A stretch of DNA of 64,000 nucleotides from Piromyces finnis (Eukaryota; Neocallimastigomycota; Neocallimastigomycetes; Neocallimastigales; Neocallimastigaceae): positions 806,001 to 870,000 of the forward strand of contig MCFH01000002.1 in the NCBI GenBank assembly GCA_002104945.1. The letters are read 5' to 3'. Made by a program: the position numbers and the translations under genes. This document shows, piece after piece, positions 1 through 19,259 of this stretch. The notes under the pieces are model-generated. The model was not told the DNA's origin. It searched no databases and was given only the letters and a program-made list of their open reading frames with translations. Each line of letters opens with the position of its first letter. Within the stretch, counting starts at the first letter, position 1.

Positions 1-1
1 C

Positions 2-33
2 TTATTCATCAAATACTTAAATTTGATGAATAA
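2..33. repeat. 13-bp perfect inverted repeat (terminal hairpin)
   Basis: Bases 2-14 (TTATTCATCAAAT) are the exact reverse complement of 21-33, with a 6-base loop. It lies at the outer end of the non-LTR retrotransposon 3' tail on the minus strand, so in element RNA it would be the most 3' hairpin visible. It may continue left of the window. Confidence 0.8.
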
Positions 34-93
34 AATGTTTTTTAATCGCTCAGTACCATGAGCTTAGTCCTAATAATTTTCCCTTAAAGACTA

Positions 94-341
94 ACCAAGC
101 ATCCATTGCGCAATGCTTGGATTTAATTCTTTCTACTCTCTCAGTACCATGAGCATGAGTAGACCCCCTTGAGAAATTACATTTATTAAATAAATGAAGG
201 CACATTCCTAAGAGGGCACCAAGCATCCATTGCGCAATACTTGGATTTAATTCTTTCTACTCTCTCAGTACCATGAGCATGAGTAGACCCCCTTGAGAAA
301 CTACATTTATTAAATAAATGAAGGCACGTTCCCAAGAGGGA
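94..341. repeat. Two tandem 124-bp units with internal hairpins
   Basis: Copy 1 is 94-217 and copy 2 is 218-341, differing at only a few bases; a partial third copy at 49-70 keeps CTCAGTACCATGAG. Each unit, read on the minus strand, holds an 8-bp stem (CCAAG.AT / AT.CTTGG), a two-part hairpin CTACTC..CTCA..TGAG..GAGTAG, and an A/T inverted repeat around CATTTATT/AATAAATG. In one copy a G-C pair of the first stem becomes G-U, keeping the RNA pairing. Confidence 0.85.
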
Positions 342-361
342 CAAAATTATGATCTCCATTG

Positions 362-1241
362 ATTATTGTTGAATTCAATAATAAAAAAATTTACACTTTA
401 TGTTCTTTTAAAAAGTTCTTCATGATAATAACATATATTTTTACCTTTTAAGAATAAAATAATTTAATTATTTTTTATTTTTTATTTTTTATTTTATTTT
501 TTTTTTTTTTTTTTTTTTTTTTTATTCTATATTATAAAATTATTAATATATGCAATATTTATATAATTAAAATTCTATAAAATATATTTTTTGCTTATTA
601 TAATACTATTTTACTTAAGAATATTTTGGTTATTTTTTTTTTAAAAAAAAAAAAAAGTTTTTTATTAACATATAAAATTATCGTTTTATTTTTCTTTTCT
701 TTTAATATTATTGATAAATATATATTATATAGTTATAAAAGAAAAAATAAAATATTTGATAATTTAAAATTATATTAGCATTATAAAGAAAAGAAAATAA
801 TACTATTTTTATTTTATAACAAATTCATAAAATTTTTTGTTAAATATTTTTTTTTCAATTCTTTATAATTTTTTGGAATAATATAAATAAAAAGGCATAT
901 TTTTTTATTTGCAAATATTATATGGCAGGATATAATTTTTTTTTTTTGTATGTGTATGTGTTTGCTTTAAATAAAATATCTTAATGTTTCCCCATTAACC
1001 CATTATTTTATTTTATTTTATTTTAAAAAGATAAGTGATGCTTTGTTATTGTAATTATTAATTGGTAAAGAAAATAAATTTTTTAAATTTTATCCTTTTT
1101 CTTTAATTTTCCTTAAAAGTTTTGGAAATAGAAAAAAAATAAAATTTAATATCAAAATTGTTATATTTTAAGAAAATTATAATTTTTTAATTTCTTTTTT
1201 TTTTTTTTGTATATTAATTATAAATTTAAAAATTAAAAAAT
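362..1241. other. AT-rich spacer
   Basis: Spacer downstream of the glycogen synthase stop codon, with T tracts near 488-523 and 638. It should hold the glycogen synthase 3' UTR and polyadenylation signals. No gene is recognisable. Confidence 0.7.
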
Positions 1242-3955
1242 TTATTCATCGTCTTCGTCGTCATCATCATCATAATTGTCAAGGTAATTTTGTTGACCAC
1301 TAACATTTAATCTTTTTAAGTCATCAATAATAGAATCATGTACACCTTCAGTCTTACTCATTTCCTTCCAAGTATCAAATTCTTGTTCAGAGAAACTTTC
1401 AAGAATACGTGGGGATCCTGGAGCACTTGGTGGACGTGGAACCTTACGAATCTTACGACCAAGAATAGTTTCTTCACCTTCACTCATAGTTTGTTCATCT
1501 GGAAGAGATTGTTCATCAAGGTTGTTTAAGTTTTGGTCATCTTCTTCTTCATTTTCTAAGGAAGAAATTTCTGGCCATTTTCTTAAAACAGCAACCCATC
1601 TAGCCTTTTGGTATTCAATACCCATACGCTTCCAATCTAATAAGTCACTAAGACGTTCAGTACGGTTACGTTGGTTAATACGTTGACGACGAGTCTTCTT
1701 AGTAAAGTCAAACATACAATTGGCTAATTGTTCAACAGATTCTTCAACACTACAAGTACGACGGTTAACAATGTAAATACCGTAATCGGCTGGGTGAGTA
1801 ATCATTTCTTCCATGAAACAACCGAAACCAGAAAGGTTAGTAGTAATAGATGGAACACCCATAACAGTACATTCAGCTGGAGTGTAACCCCATGGTTCGT
1901 AGTAACTAGAGAAGACACCTAAGTGACAACCACGGACAAATTCTTCGTAATCAAGTGGAAGAATTGGGTTGTTGGAGTTAAGGAATTCTGGGTGGAAGAT
2001 AATCTTAACACGGTCACTTGGAGCGTTGAATAAACGAACTCTACGAATGTGGTTTAAGATTGGATCATGAGCATCATCAGCCATGTTGTGAGTAACAATT
2101 GGTGGTAAGGAATCACGCTTAAGAGCATAAATTCTACGCTTAAGAACAATCATTTCTTCATCTGATAAAAGATTAGATGGATCTGGTAAAGAACCACGAG
2201 CAGCACTTGATAAGATACGCTTACCAATACTTTCTTGCATATCAGCAACGGTTTGTCTTAATTGCTTCATAACAGCTTGACCCTTAAGAGCATCAACAGT
2301 AAATGAGTGAGTAGCAGCTGGCATAATAATGAAAGCAACAACAGTCATGTTAGAATTGCTATGTTTTAACTTGTAGTTAAGACGGGCTAAAGATTCAATG
2401 TACATATCAACACCCTTGTTACGGTATTCATAACGACCAGCAGTGAAGAAGTATAAAGTGTTATCTAAATCGAAATCGAAATGACCGTAGAAGTGACCAC
2501 GAATGAATTCATTAATCTTTTCCTTAGCAGTAGCGTGTAAGTTTTGGAATTCGTGAATAGCACTGAATTTAACAACATTTAAACCATTTGGTAAAACACC
2601 ATCTGGCTTACGCTTTAATAACCATTCACTTTCATAAGCAGTAATGTGTGAGACAGTAGTGAAGACATCAGCACAGTGAGCAGCACCACGTTCAATACAG
2701 TAACGATGGTAAATTTGTCTCTTACCAGATTCACTATCAACATCGAAATACTTTAAGTTGTTGTAGAAATCAACATCACCAGCACATAAATAACGACCTA
2801 ATAAAGTAGCGTGAGTAGTGAAAATAGTAGCAATGTCAAGATTACGCTTACGAATTAAAACAAGAGCAACACCAGCTAACCATTCATGGAAATGAGCAAT
2901 AATAAGTGGTCTGTTAGAAACATGGTATGAAGAGTAAACAGATGGTTTAACATTAACTGGGTGAATTAATTGATGGTGGCTAGAAAGTTGATGTGGGTTA
3001 GAAAGTTGCATATCAGTTGGAACTCTGTTTTTCTTGGAGTATAAACGGTAAGAGAACTATACAAAAAATAAAAGTAAAATATTATAAAAATTGATATCAT
3101 TAAAATCTTTTTTATATTCTTAAACCATTTTTATGACAATTTTTCAAAAAATATATGATTATTACTTCACCGAGGAACCAAGCAACAATATAACCAAAAA
3201 CAATAGCATCATTGGTTTCAAAATCATCAGATGGGGATGGAATACCAGAAATCTTGTAAAGATCACCCTTCCATTCATCCATACGGTTTCTGCAAGAGCT
3301 AATATCAAAAAGAAGAACAGCTGGAGCACCTTCAATTAACCATCTACCATATAAGAAACGGACACCGTTTTCACGCATAGAATCTAAAGTACCCTTTAAT
3401 GGTTCAGAAGGAATTTCAGTAATTTCTTCAACTTCCATTGGAGCGGTCTTCCATGAAAGAGGACCAATTAAACAGTATCTTTCACCATATTCAGTAGCAG
3501 TAACTGGAGTCTTAGACTTAATAACAGTGTAGATACCACCAACTGTATAAAAAAAAATAAAATAAATTTGTTAAATCTATTGGACACACATTTAACTATG
3601 TAAATAAAAAAAATTTTCCCTAATTTGTTCTTTTTAATAACCTTTAATATTTTATTATTTACCCATTTATTTTTATTTATACTATTTATTACTTTATTAA
3701 TTTTATTTTCAATATTATTTAAATTTCTTTATTCGTTGTTTTTTCTTTTCAATATACTTTTTTTTTTTTCTATTTTTAACTAAAGATTATTTGTTTTATT
3801 TTATTTTTTCTTCCTTGCTTTTATTTTATCCACTTTTAAAAAAAACTCGTTTTATAATGAAATAACAAGAACAAATCTATTTATTTACCCTTGTTGGCAA
3901 CTTCCCAAGCAATTTCGAATAATAAAGGTTTTGAGTAATTAATTTCTTCAGACAT
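1242..3955 (-). CDS. GSY1: Glycogen synthase (GT3 family), 3 exons
   Basis: Transfers glucose from UDP-glucose to the non-reducing ends of glycogen in the cytosol. Exons: 3889-3955, 3166-3542 and 1242-3056 (752 aa). Introns are 3543-3888 (GTAAAT..ACAG, phase 1) and 3057-3165 (GTAATA..ATAG, phase 0). Exon 1 starts MSEEINYSK and joins as EVANKVGGIYTV, the family's N-terminal nucleotide-binding loop. Further landmarks are [50 protein letters not shown] and [11 protein letters not shown], then the E-x7-E catalytic motif in [11 protein letters not shown] (about E535 and E543). The Arg-rich helix [14 protein letters not shown] at about 604-617 matches the glucose-6-phosphate sensor of fungal and animal enzymes. 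The tail has [10 protein letters not shown] (likely phosphorylated) and an acidic end. An insertion of about 40 residues lies between FLGE and AHFHEW. It is slightly longer than the yeast enzyme (about 705 aa). Paralogue number cannot be told from sequence alone. Confidence 0.97.
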
Positions 3956-11560
<7,605 letters not shown>

Positions 11561-11565
11561 TGTCA

Positions 11566-14235
11566 TGGGACAAAATTATGATCTCCATTGGTTGCGCTGG
11601 CCCTCCTAGCCTGTCTTACTATTTCTTCAGCATTGACACTCTTGGATGTTGCTTCAAACCTTTTGAACATTGATCATTTCTGACCAATAACAAAAGGCAT
11701 GATTTTGGTTAGAAGTTCCGCTATTACCGTCATGAATAGTGTTTCTTTGTAAGTGCCCAATTGAATCTGACACTTACAAAGTTCTTTCCATTCCCTTGAA
11801 CTGGAATTAATATTATTAAAACTTCTTCCCCAAGAAGGAATTTAAATATTTTATTGCACACTAGAATAATTATACACATTAATATTCACCGGATTATTAG
11901 AACTATTACTATTATTAACTAATAACTATATAAATTAGAATTGTTATTTTCACTATTGCTACTACTTTTATTATTATTATTAATATAATTAAAAGTATTA
12001 TTATTACTAATGTTACTATTACTATTATTATCATTGGTATCTCTACTGATATTAGCATTTTCATTATTATTGATAGGACTGTTGGAATTACGTTGACTGA
12101 AAAAAATTTAATAACTGGACTATGGAATCGTAATGCTTAATATGGGTATATACTTTGATCACCGCTCTTAAAACATGGTCAGTAGTTAAGGCAAACTGGA
12201 TCAACAAATTTAGCAGCTTTTGCAACTTTAGCATCCAACTTTTATCCGCTTCTTGCTTTCAATAGCCATAAGAAACCATAGGCAAACTCTGGATGCTTAT
12301 AGCACAATTTAATAAAATCTTTAGTTTCAATATTATCGTCATAGTATTGGGCTTTGATTGAATTTCCTTTGAGATCTTTCCAATAAAAGTTTTTAACTGC
12401 TTTAACATCTCCATGCTTCTTTAATTTTTTATAAAATATTCTACTTGATTTGCACCATGTATATTTCCTAAATTTAGGAATGTAATTGACAAGGTATGGG
12501 ATAATATAATTTGAGTTTTTCTAGCTAATGGAGGAATATTCAAATATTTTGAAATAGATTATAGAGGTAAAAACGATACGGCTTTATGAACTCCTGCAAC
12601 CCATCGTATTCTTTTGTTAACATGTTTCTGAGCAATTCTAGACCTAGCTTTGTTGGATCCAAATAATAGTGCAAAGTATGAAACTCTGCTTCTCACTTGT
12701 AAGTTAAGTACTAACTTTTTGAAAGGAATAGGAATATTACGATTTCTTAAGAACTTACTGACTGAAAAAAGTCCTTTCAAAACCTTATTATTAAGAGCTA
12801 TAATAACTGGTTTAAGAGATGAATTCATGTCAAATGGAACACCAAAATAAGTGTGGCAATTAGTAGTTGGAATGAGTTTTCCTGCTAAGTAAAATGCTGG
12901 ATCTTTTTTGTTTTGATTTTCTACTGATTCAGGTCGAATCACCATTGTTGAACATTTCTGGATACCAAATTCTATTTTATCGTCCACTCGTTAACTCTTT
13001 TTAGCATCTTTTTTAAACATCTTCTTGATGGAACACAAATAACTATATCATCTGTAAAAAGTCCACCACAACATTGAATTCCTCCTAAACTAACACCGAG
13101 ATCTTCACACTCTTTAAAAAATATCATTAATAAAGAGATTAAAAAGAATAGGAAAAAGTGGGAAATCACGACGGACTTCTTTCTTCACATCAAAAGATTC
13201 AGAGAATTGTCCATCTAATTTAATATTAACCTTAAATGTTAAATATAAATTTTTTATGAATTGTAAACTCTTACCTCTAATTCCTAAATAGTCTAATTTA
13301 TGGAGAATATTACCGATTGGGACTGGATCGTATGCTTTCCTGAGATCTAAAAAGACCAAATATGTCTCTTTATTATCTAATTGACGTCTACGACATATTT
13401 CTTGGATTGAAACGAAAAGATGGATACTTTTTTCCTTTTTTCGAAAACCAAATTATTCGGGTCTAATGAGATTATTAGACCATATTCTGAAATTCTAGTG
13501 GTGACAATTTTTTGAAATCAACTTAATACCATTATTGATGAGTGATATACCTCGGTAGTTATCACAATCTGTCAAATCACTCTTCTTAGGAATAACATTC
13601 CATGAGCTGGGGAAGTCATCATCCCAAATACGGTTGAATAATTTATGAATAAAATTTAAACCATGAGCATCATTATCTGAAGTGACATTACCAGAAGAAT
13701 TATTATCTGTAACATTATTAGAATCATTACTTGAAGGAATTTAATGCTTTTTAAAATTCAATAGGAATACCATCCCGACCTGATACTTTATAGTTTTGAT
13801 GATTTGATACAGGATAAAAATCATTTATAAATGATCCTGAGTGAATAAGATCTTTCATCAAGCATGTTCAATGTCGGAAGATTGATCACCTCCAGTCTAT
13901 GAGATGAAAGAACCTTTAAGTGGAGGAACTTCCCAATCTCCTAATCCATTAGATAATAACCAATTGGATAATTTTACTTTATACATATTAAAATCGCCAA
14001 CAAGAATCGATGGATGGGATGAGTGAGTTTGTAACCACAAGCGAACTTCTAACTTTGTATGATCAACATAGATGTTGTGATGATTATGAGGCATATAAAC
14101 ATTTCCAATCAAGCATTTGAATCTATTCCAAAGGCTAAAAGAATAAATAGAAATAATATACTTGCATAAGAAGTTTTCAAGTGAGGCTTGACACGAATTA
14201 TAAATACCTAAATATAAATCTTTCATTCCAGACAC
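11566..14235 (-). pseudogene. LINE ORF2-like polyprotein: endonuclease, RT, zinc knuckle (broken)
   Basis: The endonuclease part (about 13897-14235) shows GNVYMP and the catalytic GDFNM near 13985-13999. The RT fingers follow: SGRDGIPIEF around 13750-13800, then DCDNYRGISLIN around 13540-13580, then a stop where QFGFR is expected (near 13450). The palm (13114-13359) has VFLDLRKAYD and LFNLFINDIF. The catalytic FADD box is degraded to FTDD near 13040-13060. Thumb-region sequence (GVPFDM..) spans 12559-12987. Downstream, CLNY and CFKSGD around 12160-12200 look like a broken Cys/His zinc knuckle typical of LINE C-termini. An Asn/Ser-rich linker (about 11870-12090) follows, then an open C-terminal domain ending GDHNFVP at 11566. 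Several stops and frameshifts make it non-functional. The clade cannot be assigned by eye. Confidence 0.9.
11745..11781. repeat. 11-bp perfect inverted repeat in LINE C-terminal coding region
   Basis: CTTTGTAAGTG (11745-11755) is the exact reverse complement of 11771-11781, with a 15-base loop. It lies about 180 bases before the LINE stop codon. It could be an RNA structure used by the element or chance. Confidence 0.7.
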
Positions 14236-14240
14236 TGATT

Positions 14241-15239
14241 CATCAGCTTTCTTAAAAAAATGTCTATAGTATTGTAAAGTAGCAAAAAAAGCATTTAAAT
14301 ATTTTACTAATTTTTTAAATATTAATTTATATACAAACTAATATTTTTTTTTACTATAAAATTTTCCTCTATTTATTTAATATACTTAGATTTAAAACAC
14401 AATTATTAAACATACAGATAAGCAATACTAACCATCAATATTATAAATCAGGAATAATTGAATAATGAAATAAACCTTCAAAAAGAATCTTCTATATTTT
14501 AATACCCACTCATATCAATAAATTAAAAAAAAAATGATGAAAATAGCATAATAATTAATATATATAATTTGCCTAGAATTTTTTTAAAAATTGTTTGGTA
14601 ATTTATTAATTTATTTCAAGAGTCTAATATAAAAATTTGCTAATTTATAATCTATTAAAATTTACACAAAAAATATTAAAAAAGGAATTTTTGTTTATAA
14701 ATGAAAAATAATTATACATTATATTTTGTATTCTTTTACATATTTCTTATTATCATATCTTTTTGTGTTAATATTTATTACACACATTTTATTAGTCCCA
14801 TATTGATCAATTAATTGGTTAACCATAGTTTCTTATGAATTCTTGATTGGCTGGTGATTATATCAAACTAGAATTTTCAGTGAGTCATTCATAATATTAT
14901 TTCTGCAATAGGAATAATTCGCTACACCATTGTTCCTATCACCCCCTATTTCCTAATGAAATTTAAAAAATATTCGGCGGTTGTTTTGTTCTTAAAATTT
15001 AAAACTTATATTTACATTGATATTTTAAAATAACATATATTAACTCTTTACTATTTGATTATTATTTTTAGTAATGAATATGAAAATAAAAATATATAAA
15101 AATACATAATGAATTATTATTTATTTTGATAAATAATTAATAATTTTTATTTATTATGTCAAGTATATAGTGTAAATTTATGATAAATTTAATTATTTTA
15201 GTATCAAATATAAATAAAACTCAAAAGCAATATACTATT
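14241..15239. other. Spacer, possible degraded transposon patch
   Basis: Mostly A/T. The patch at about 14800-14970 is less AT-rich; its minus strand reads GVANYSYCRNN and MNDSLKILV with interspersed stops. It may be a relic of the neighbouring LINE 5' part, but no family motif is visible. Confidence 0.4.
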
Positions 15240-15638
<399 letters not shown>

Positions 15639-18600
15639 TAATAATTTTCTCATTAATTAAATATAAAATAAAACCAAAAAAAAACAAAGTAAAAATAATA
15701 GTCATTAAATATGCTATTGTTAATTTAATTTTTAATTACTTAGTAATAAAATCATTTTTCCATAAGTTTTTTTTTTTTTTTTTGTAGACAAATATAATAT
15801 GGAAACAAAAAAATCAATAAATTTTTTATAATTTTTCCATAAAATTCAAGTATGAAAAATATATATATATTATTCAAATAAATAATTAATTAAATAATAT
15901 TTAATGATAATAATAAGATAATATTTAATATTAATTATTTTCTCTTTTTATTCCTTTTTTTTTATTAATTAATATGAAAGTAGCTTTATTTTATTATAAT
16001 TTATATATATTATAACATTTTTTTTCTTTCATGCATAAGTATAGGTTTTATATTTGTTTTATTATGAACAAAAATAAATCAATAAATCTTAAAAAGGTAT
16101 TTATACAAAAAATTTAGGTTATATTATCCAACTCACATGACCTCTTTTTATTATTATAATTATTATTATTATTATTATTATTATAAATAATAAGGGATAT
16201 GGAAAAAAGAATTTATAAAAGGTAAAAATCCTCCTTGTTTATCTTTTTCTATTAAATTAAGTTAATATAATAAAAAAATATAAAAATTTTAAAACTTAAA
16301 AAAAATCATTATAATAAGTAATTTGAACAGTTTCATTTTCCGATCATGAAAATAAAAAAAAAACTGTCATAATATGATAGTATTTTAAATAATCCTTAAT
16401 ATCTATACAATTGTATAATAGTTTAAAAATATTATTTTTTCCTAATGAATAATTTTTTTATTCCACTAGAAATAAATTATAATTTTTATTTCCATTTAGT
16501 ATTGTTTAATTCTAAATTAATTCACATAATTGCCTCCTGTTTAAAAATTGCCTATATGTTAATGGATTATTTGTTATGTTATAATATGTTATAATAGTAA
16601 TATTAATAAGAAGATTTTTCTTAATTTGTTCTATATATAATTAAAAAAAGTAAAAGATACTAATAAACTAGTTTTAAACTATAAATATTAATAAATAAAT
16701 TAAATATAATAAAATATATTTATGTTAATCAATATACTATATTTCAGGATTAACTATTTATTTTTTTATAATTTAAATTATTTAAAATAATTTTTTAACA
16801 TAATCCAAATAATCGAGAATGATGGTAATTAAAATATTTTAATTATAATGAATAATAGGAATAATAAAAATTAAAAAATTTTATTAGTTGTAAAGATTAA
16901 TAATAATAATTAATGAGATGAGTAAAACAAATTATTTTTCATTTTTTTATCACTCATTTAGTAAATATTCAGAAGACATTTTATTATTTAAGGTTTTTTT
17001 AAAAAAAAAAAAAGTTTAAACTTTTTATTTTTTAAATTAAAAATATTTAATAACATAGTTAAATTTTAAATTATCTTATAGTTAAGAAAAATAGCTTTTA
17101 TTCACATTGAAAAGTAATATATTTTTAAATATTAATAAAAGTATGTTCCTTTTTTTTTTTTTAATATAAAAAAACATACATTATAATCTATTATTACTAT
17201 TTAAAAAAGAAATTTTATTATTATTTTCAGATTTTTACAAAATAAAATTAATTTAATGATGGTCTTTAAAAAGCTATTCTTAATTTTTTATAAAAAATTA
17301 TATTTTCCTATTAAGCAATCCTAAATAATTAAAAGAAAATATTAACTTTTTAATTTTTTATTCTATTAAATGCTCAAAATAATTGTTTCAATTATTTATT
17401 ACTCAGTATCAAAAAAAAAAAAAATTAATGTCTATATTAAAATAGAAGTATATAAATACTTAAAATACTTATAACTTTTTTTTTTTAATTAATTGAAAAA
17501 AGTTTTTTAAAGTTCAATAACCCAATAAAGAAAAAAATTTTTTTTTTCTTAACTTTAATTATATTAGCTTAAAGTTTTGGAAATTCTATATTAGGGTTTT
17601 TTAAATACTTTACAGTTTTTTTTTTTTTTATTATTATTAAAACTTATTTTATGTAACCTAAAAGAACTTTAACGTAGTTTAAATGCAAAGCTACACTAAT
17701 ACTGTAGTAATAAAAAAAAAAGTTATTAAAATTTTTTAATTATTTATAAAAAAAAAGTTAATTATAAAATGTTATTTATTAACTCTATTAAAATGTATGT
17801 TACAATACAGTTGTTTTATTTTTAAACATAAAACAAATTTATATTTTATTTTATAATTAAAATATACAAATTATCTATGTTATTAAAACAAAAAAATAGT
17901 TTATTTTTTTGTTTATTAATCAAAAGGTTTCTGTAAACTTTAAATACATAAAACTTGCAAAAGGAGATACAAAAAATATATATACGAACTTTATTTTTCT
18001 TTCAGATTGGAGAATATAAAGTTGAAAAAGCTTTTTTTTTAACTAGTTTAAAAAATAATAAATACAATAGTATTTTTTTATAAAAAAAAAAGCAAAATTA
18101 TATAGTTAATTTTAATCAAAAACAACGCACAAAGATATTTTTAGGTTTAAATTATAATTAATATATTCATTATAAAAAAGCAAAATTTTACTGATGAACT
18201 AAAGTTATAATATATAACTTTTGAATTTAACTTATTAGTATACTTTTTTAAAATTCTATTTGCAATGGGAATTATATAAAGATTTTAATTTTTTAAAATT
18301 TAAGAATTATAAATTTTTTGATAATTTTAAATAAATTTTGAAATATTCATAATATATTATAAGGATTGGTAATAATTATATGGATAAAATATAAATTTGA
18401 TTTCGCCACAATTGTGAAATGTATGTATATAAAAGCCACATATAAACACACTTTATTATAAAACTACTGATCATTTTTATTATAATATTTCATTTTGATC
18501 ATTTATTTAATTATTATTAATTTATAGTTTTTATTATTTATCTTTCAAATTACATTATTATTTACTATTATTACTTATAGTTGTTATTATTAATGTTGTT

Positions 18601-18994
18601 GTTATTCATCTTGATCACTATATATTATATTCATTATTAACATGATAAAATTTATTATTTATATTATTGTTTTATATTTTTTTTATTTTATTTATTATTA
18701 TTATTATTATTTTAATATTTATATAAATACTTTTTCCAAGTATATTAATTATAAAGAGTTTTATTTAAAATTTTTTATTAAATAAATAGTATTTGATTTT
18801 TTCATATTATTTTTTATTTATTAATTAAATACTTGATAAATAGATTATATTGAATTATTTTTGGTTTCTTTATTCCCAATAAACTAATATATCACAATAT
18901 ATTAATATAAATATATTCATATATTATAAAAAATTTATTGTATTTATTTCTATTACATAAATAAAAAATAATTATTAATATAGGGTAAATCATT
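15639..18994. other. AT-rich spacer
   Basis: No gene recognised. A patch at 18400-18460 holds CGCCACAAT followed by TATATAAAAG, resembling the CGCCACAAT/TATAAATAG arrangement of the copia LTR, and might be an old LTR fragment. Confidence 0.6.
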
Positions 18995-18999
18995 GTCTT

Positions 19000-19229
19000 T
19001 GTTAAACATTAATAATTTAACTTAAATCTAGAAATATGTAGAATAGAATAGAATTATGTATTACTAATATATTTAGTCATAGAATATTCTCATGATAAAT
19101 AATACGCCACAATCCTTAGTATAAATAGAGAATAAATTTATGAACTATTTATGTACTTTGTAATTACCTTTTTATTAATAATATTAATAAATAAAGTTTA
19201 TATTAAAAACAATATTATAAATTTTCTCA
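19000..19229 (+). repeat. 5' LTR of the copia element (230 bp)
   Basis: Begins TGTTAAAC and ends TTCTCA. It contains a TATA-like TATAAATAG at 19120-19128 preceded by CGCCACAAT, a plausible promoter for element RNA, and AATAAA-type motifs downstream. No difference from the 3' copy was found by eye. Confidence 0.97.
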
Positions 19230-19243
19230 GATTAAGAGTCTCA
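19230..19243 (+). other. Primer binding site, candidate half-tRNA-Lys(CUU)
   Basis: GATTAAGAGTCTCA directly follows the 5' LTR. Its reverse complement, TGAGACTCTTAATC, fits a tRNA-Lys(CUU) anticodon arm: stem, loop CUCUUAA with anticodon CUU, and the first two bases of the 3' stem. It does not start with TGG, so a tRNA 3'-CCA end cannot pair there. The tRNA sequence is from general knowledge; this genome's own tRNA must be checked. Confidence 0.7.
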
Positions 19244-19259
19244 AAACTTTCTTAATACC

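Larger units (their letters stand above)
1..361 (-). mobile_element. 5'-truncated 3' tail of a non-LTR (LINE) retrotransposon
   Basis: On the minus strand the segment begins with 24 bases (361-338) identical to the last coding bases of the decayed LINE at 11567-11590. In that frame both encode DHNFVP; here the frame runs on a few codons to a TAA. It is followed by two tandem 124-bp units, a partial third and a terminal hairpin. Upstream of 361 the sequence becomes ordinary AT spacer, as expected when reverse transcription stops early. It is much more GC-rich than its surroundings. Seen: the shared 24-mer, the repeats and the hairpins. Inferred: membership of the same LINE family. Confidence 0.6.
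11566..14240 (-). mobile_element. Decayed APE-type non-LTR (LINE) retrotransposon
   Basis: Minus-strand remnant in the order endonuclease, reverse transcriptase, thumb, zinc knuckle, Asn-rich linker, C-terminal domain. Base composition is richer in G+C than the flanks. No poly-A tail or target-site duplication could be delimited. The 5' end is uncertain; a slightly GC-richer patch at about 14800-14970 could be further decayed 5' sequence. Confidence 0.92.

Noticed and set aside
94-341. Hammerhead-type self-cleaving ribozyme in the tandem tail units
   Set aside because: The minus strand has CTGAGAGAG and a nearby GAAAG, but no CUGANGA core, so the catalytic consensus is not met.
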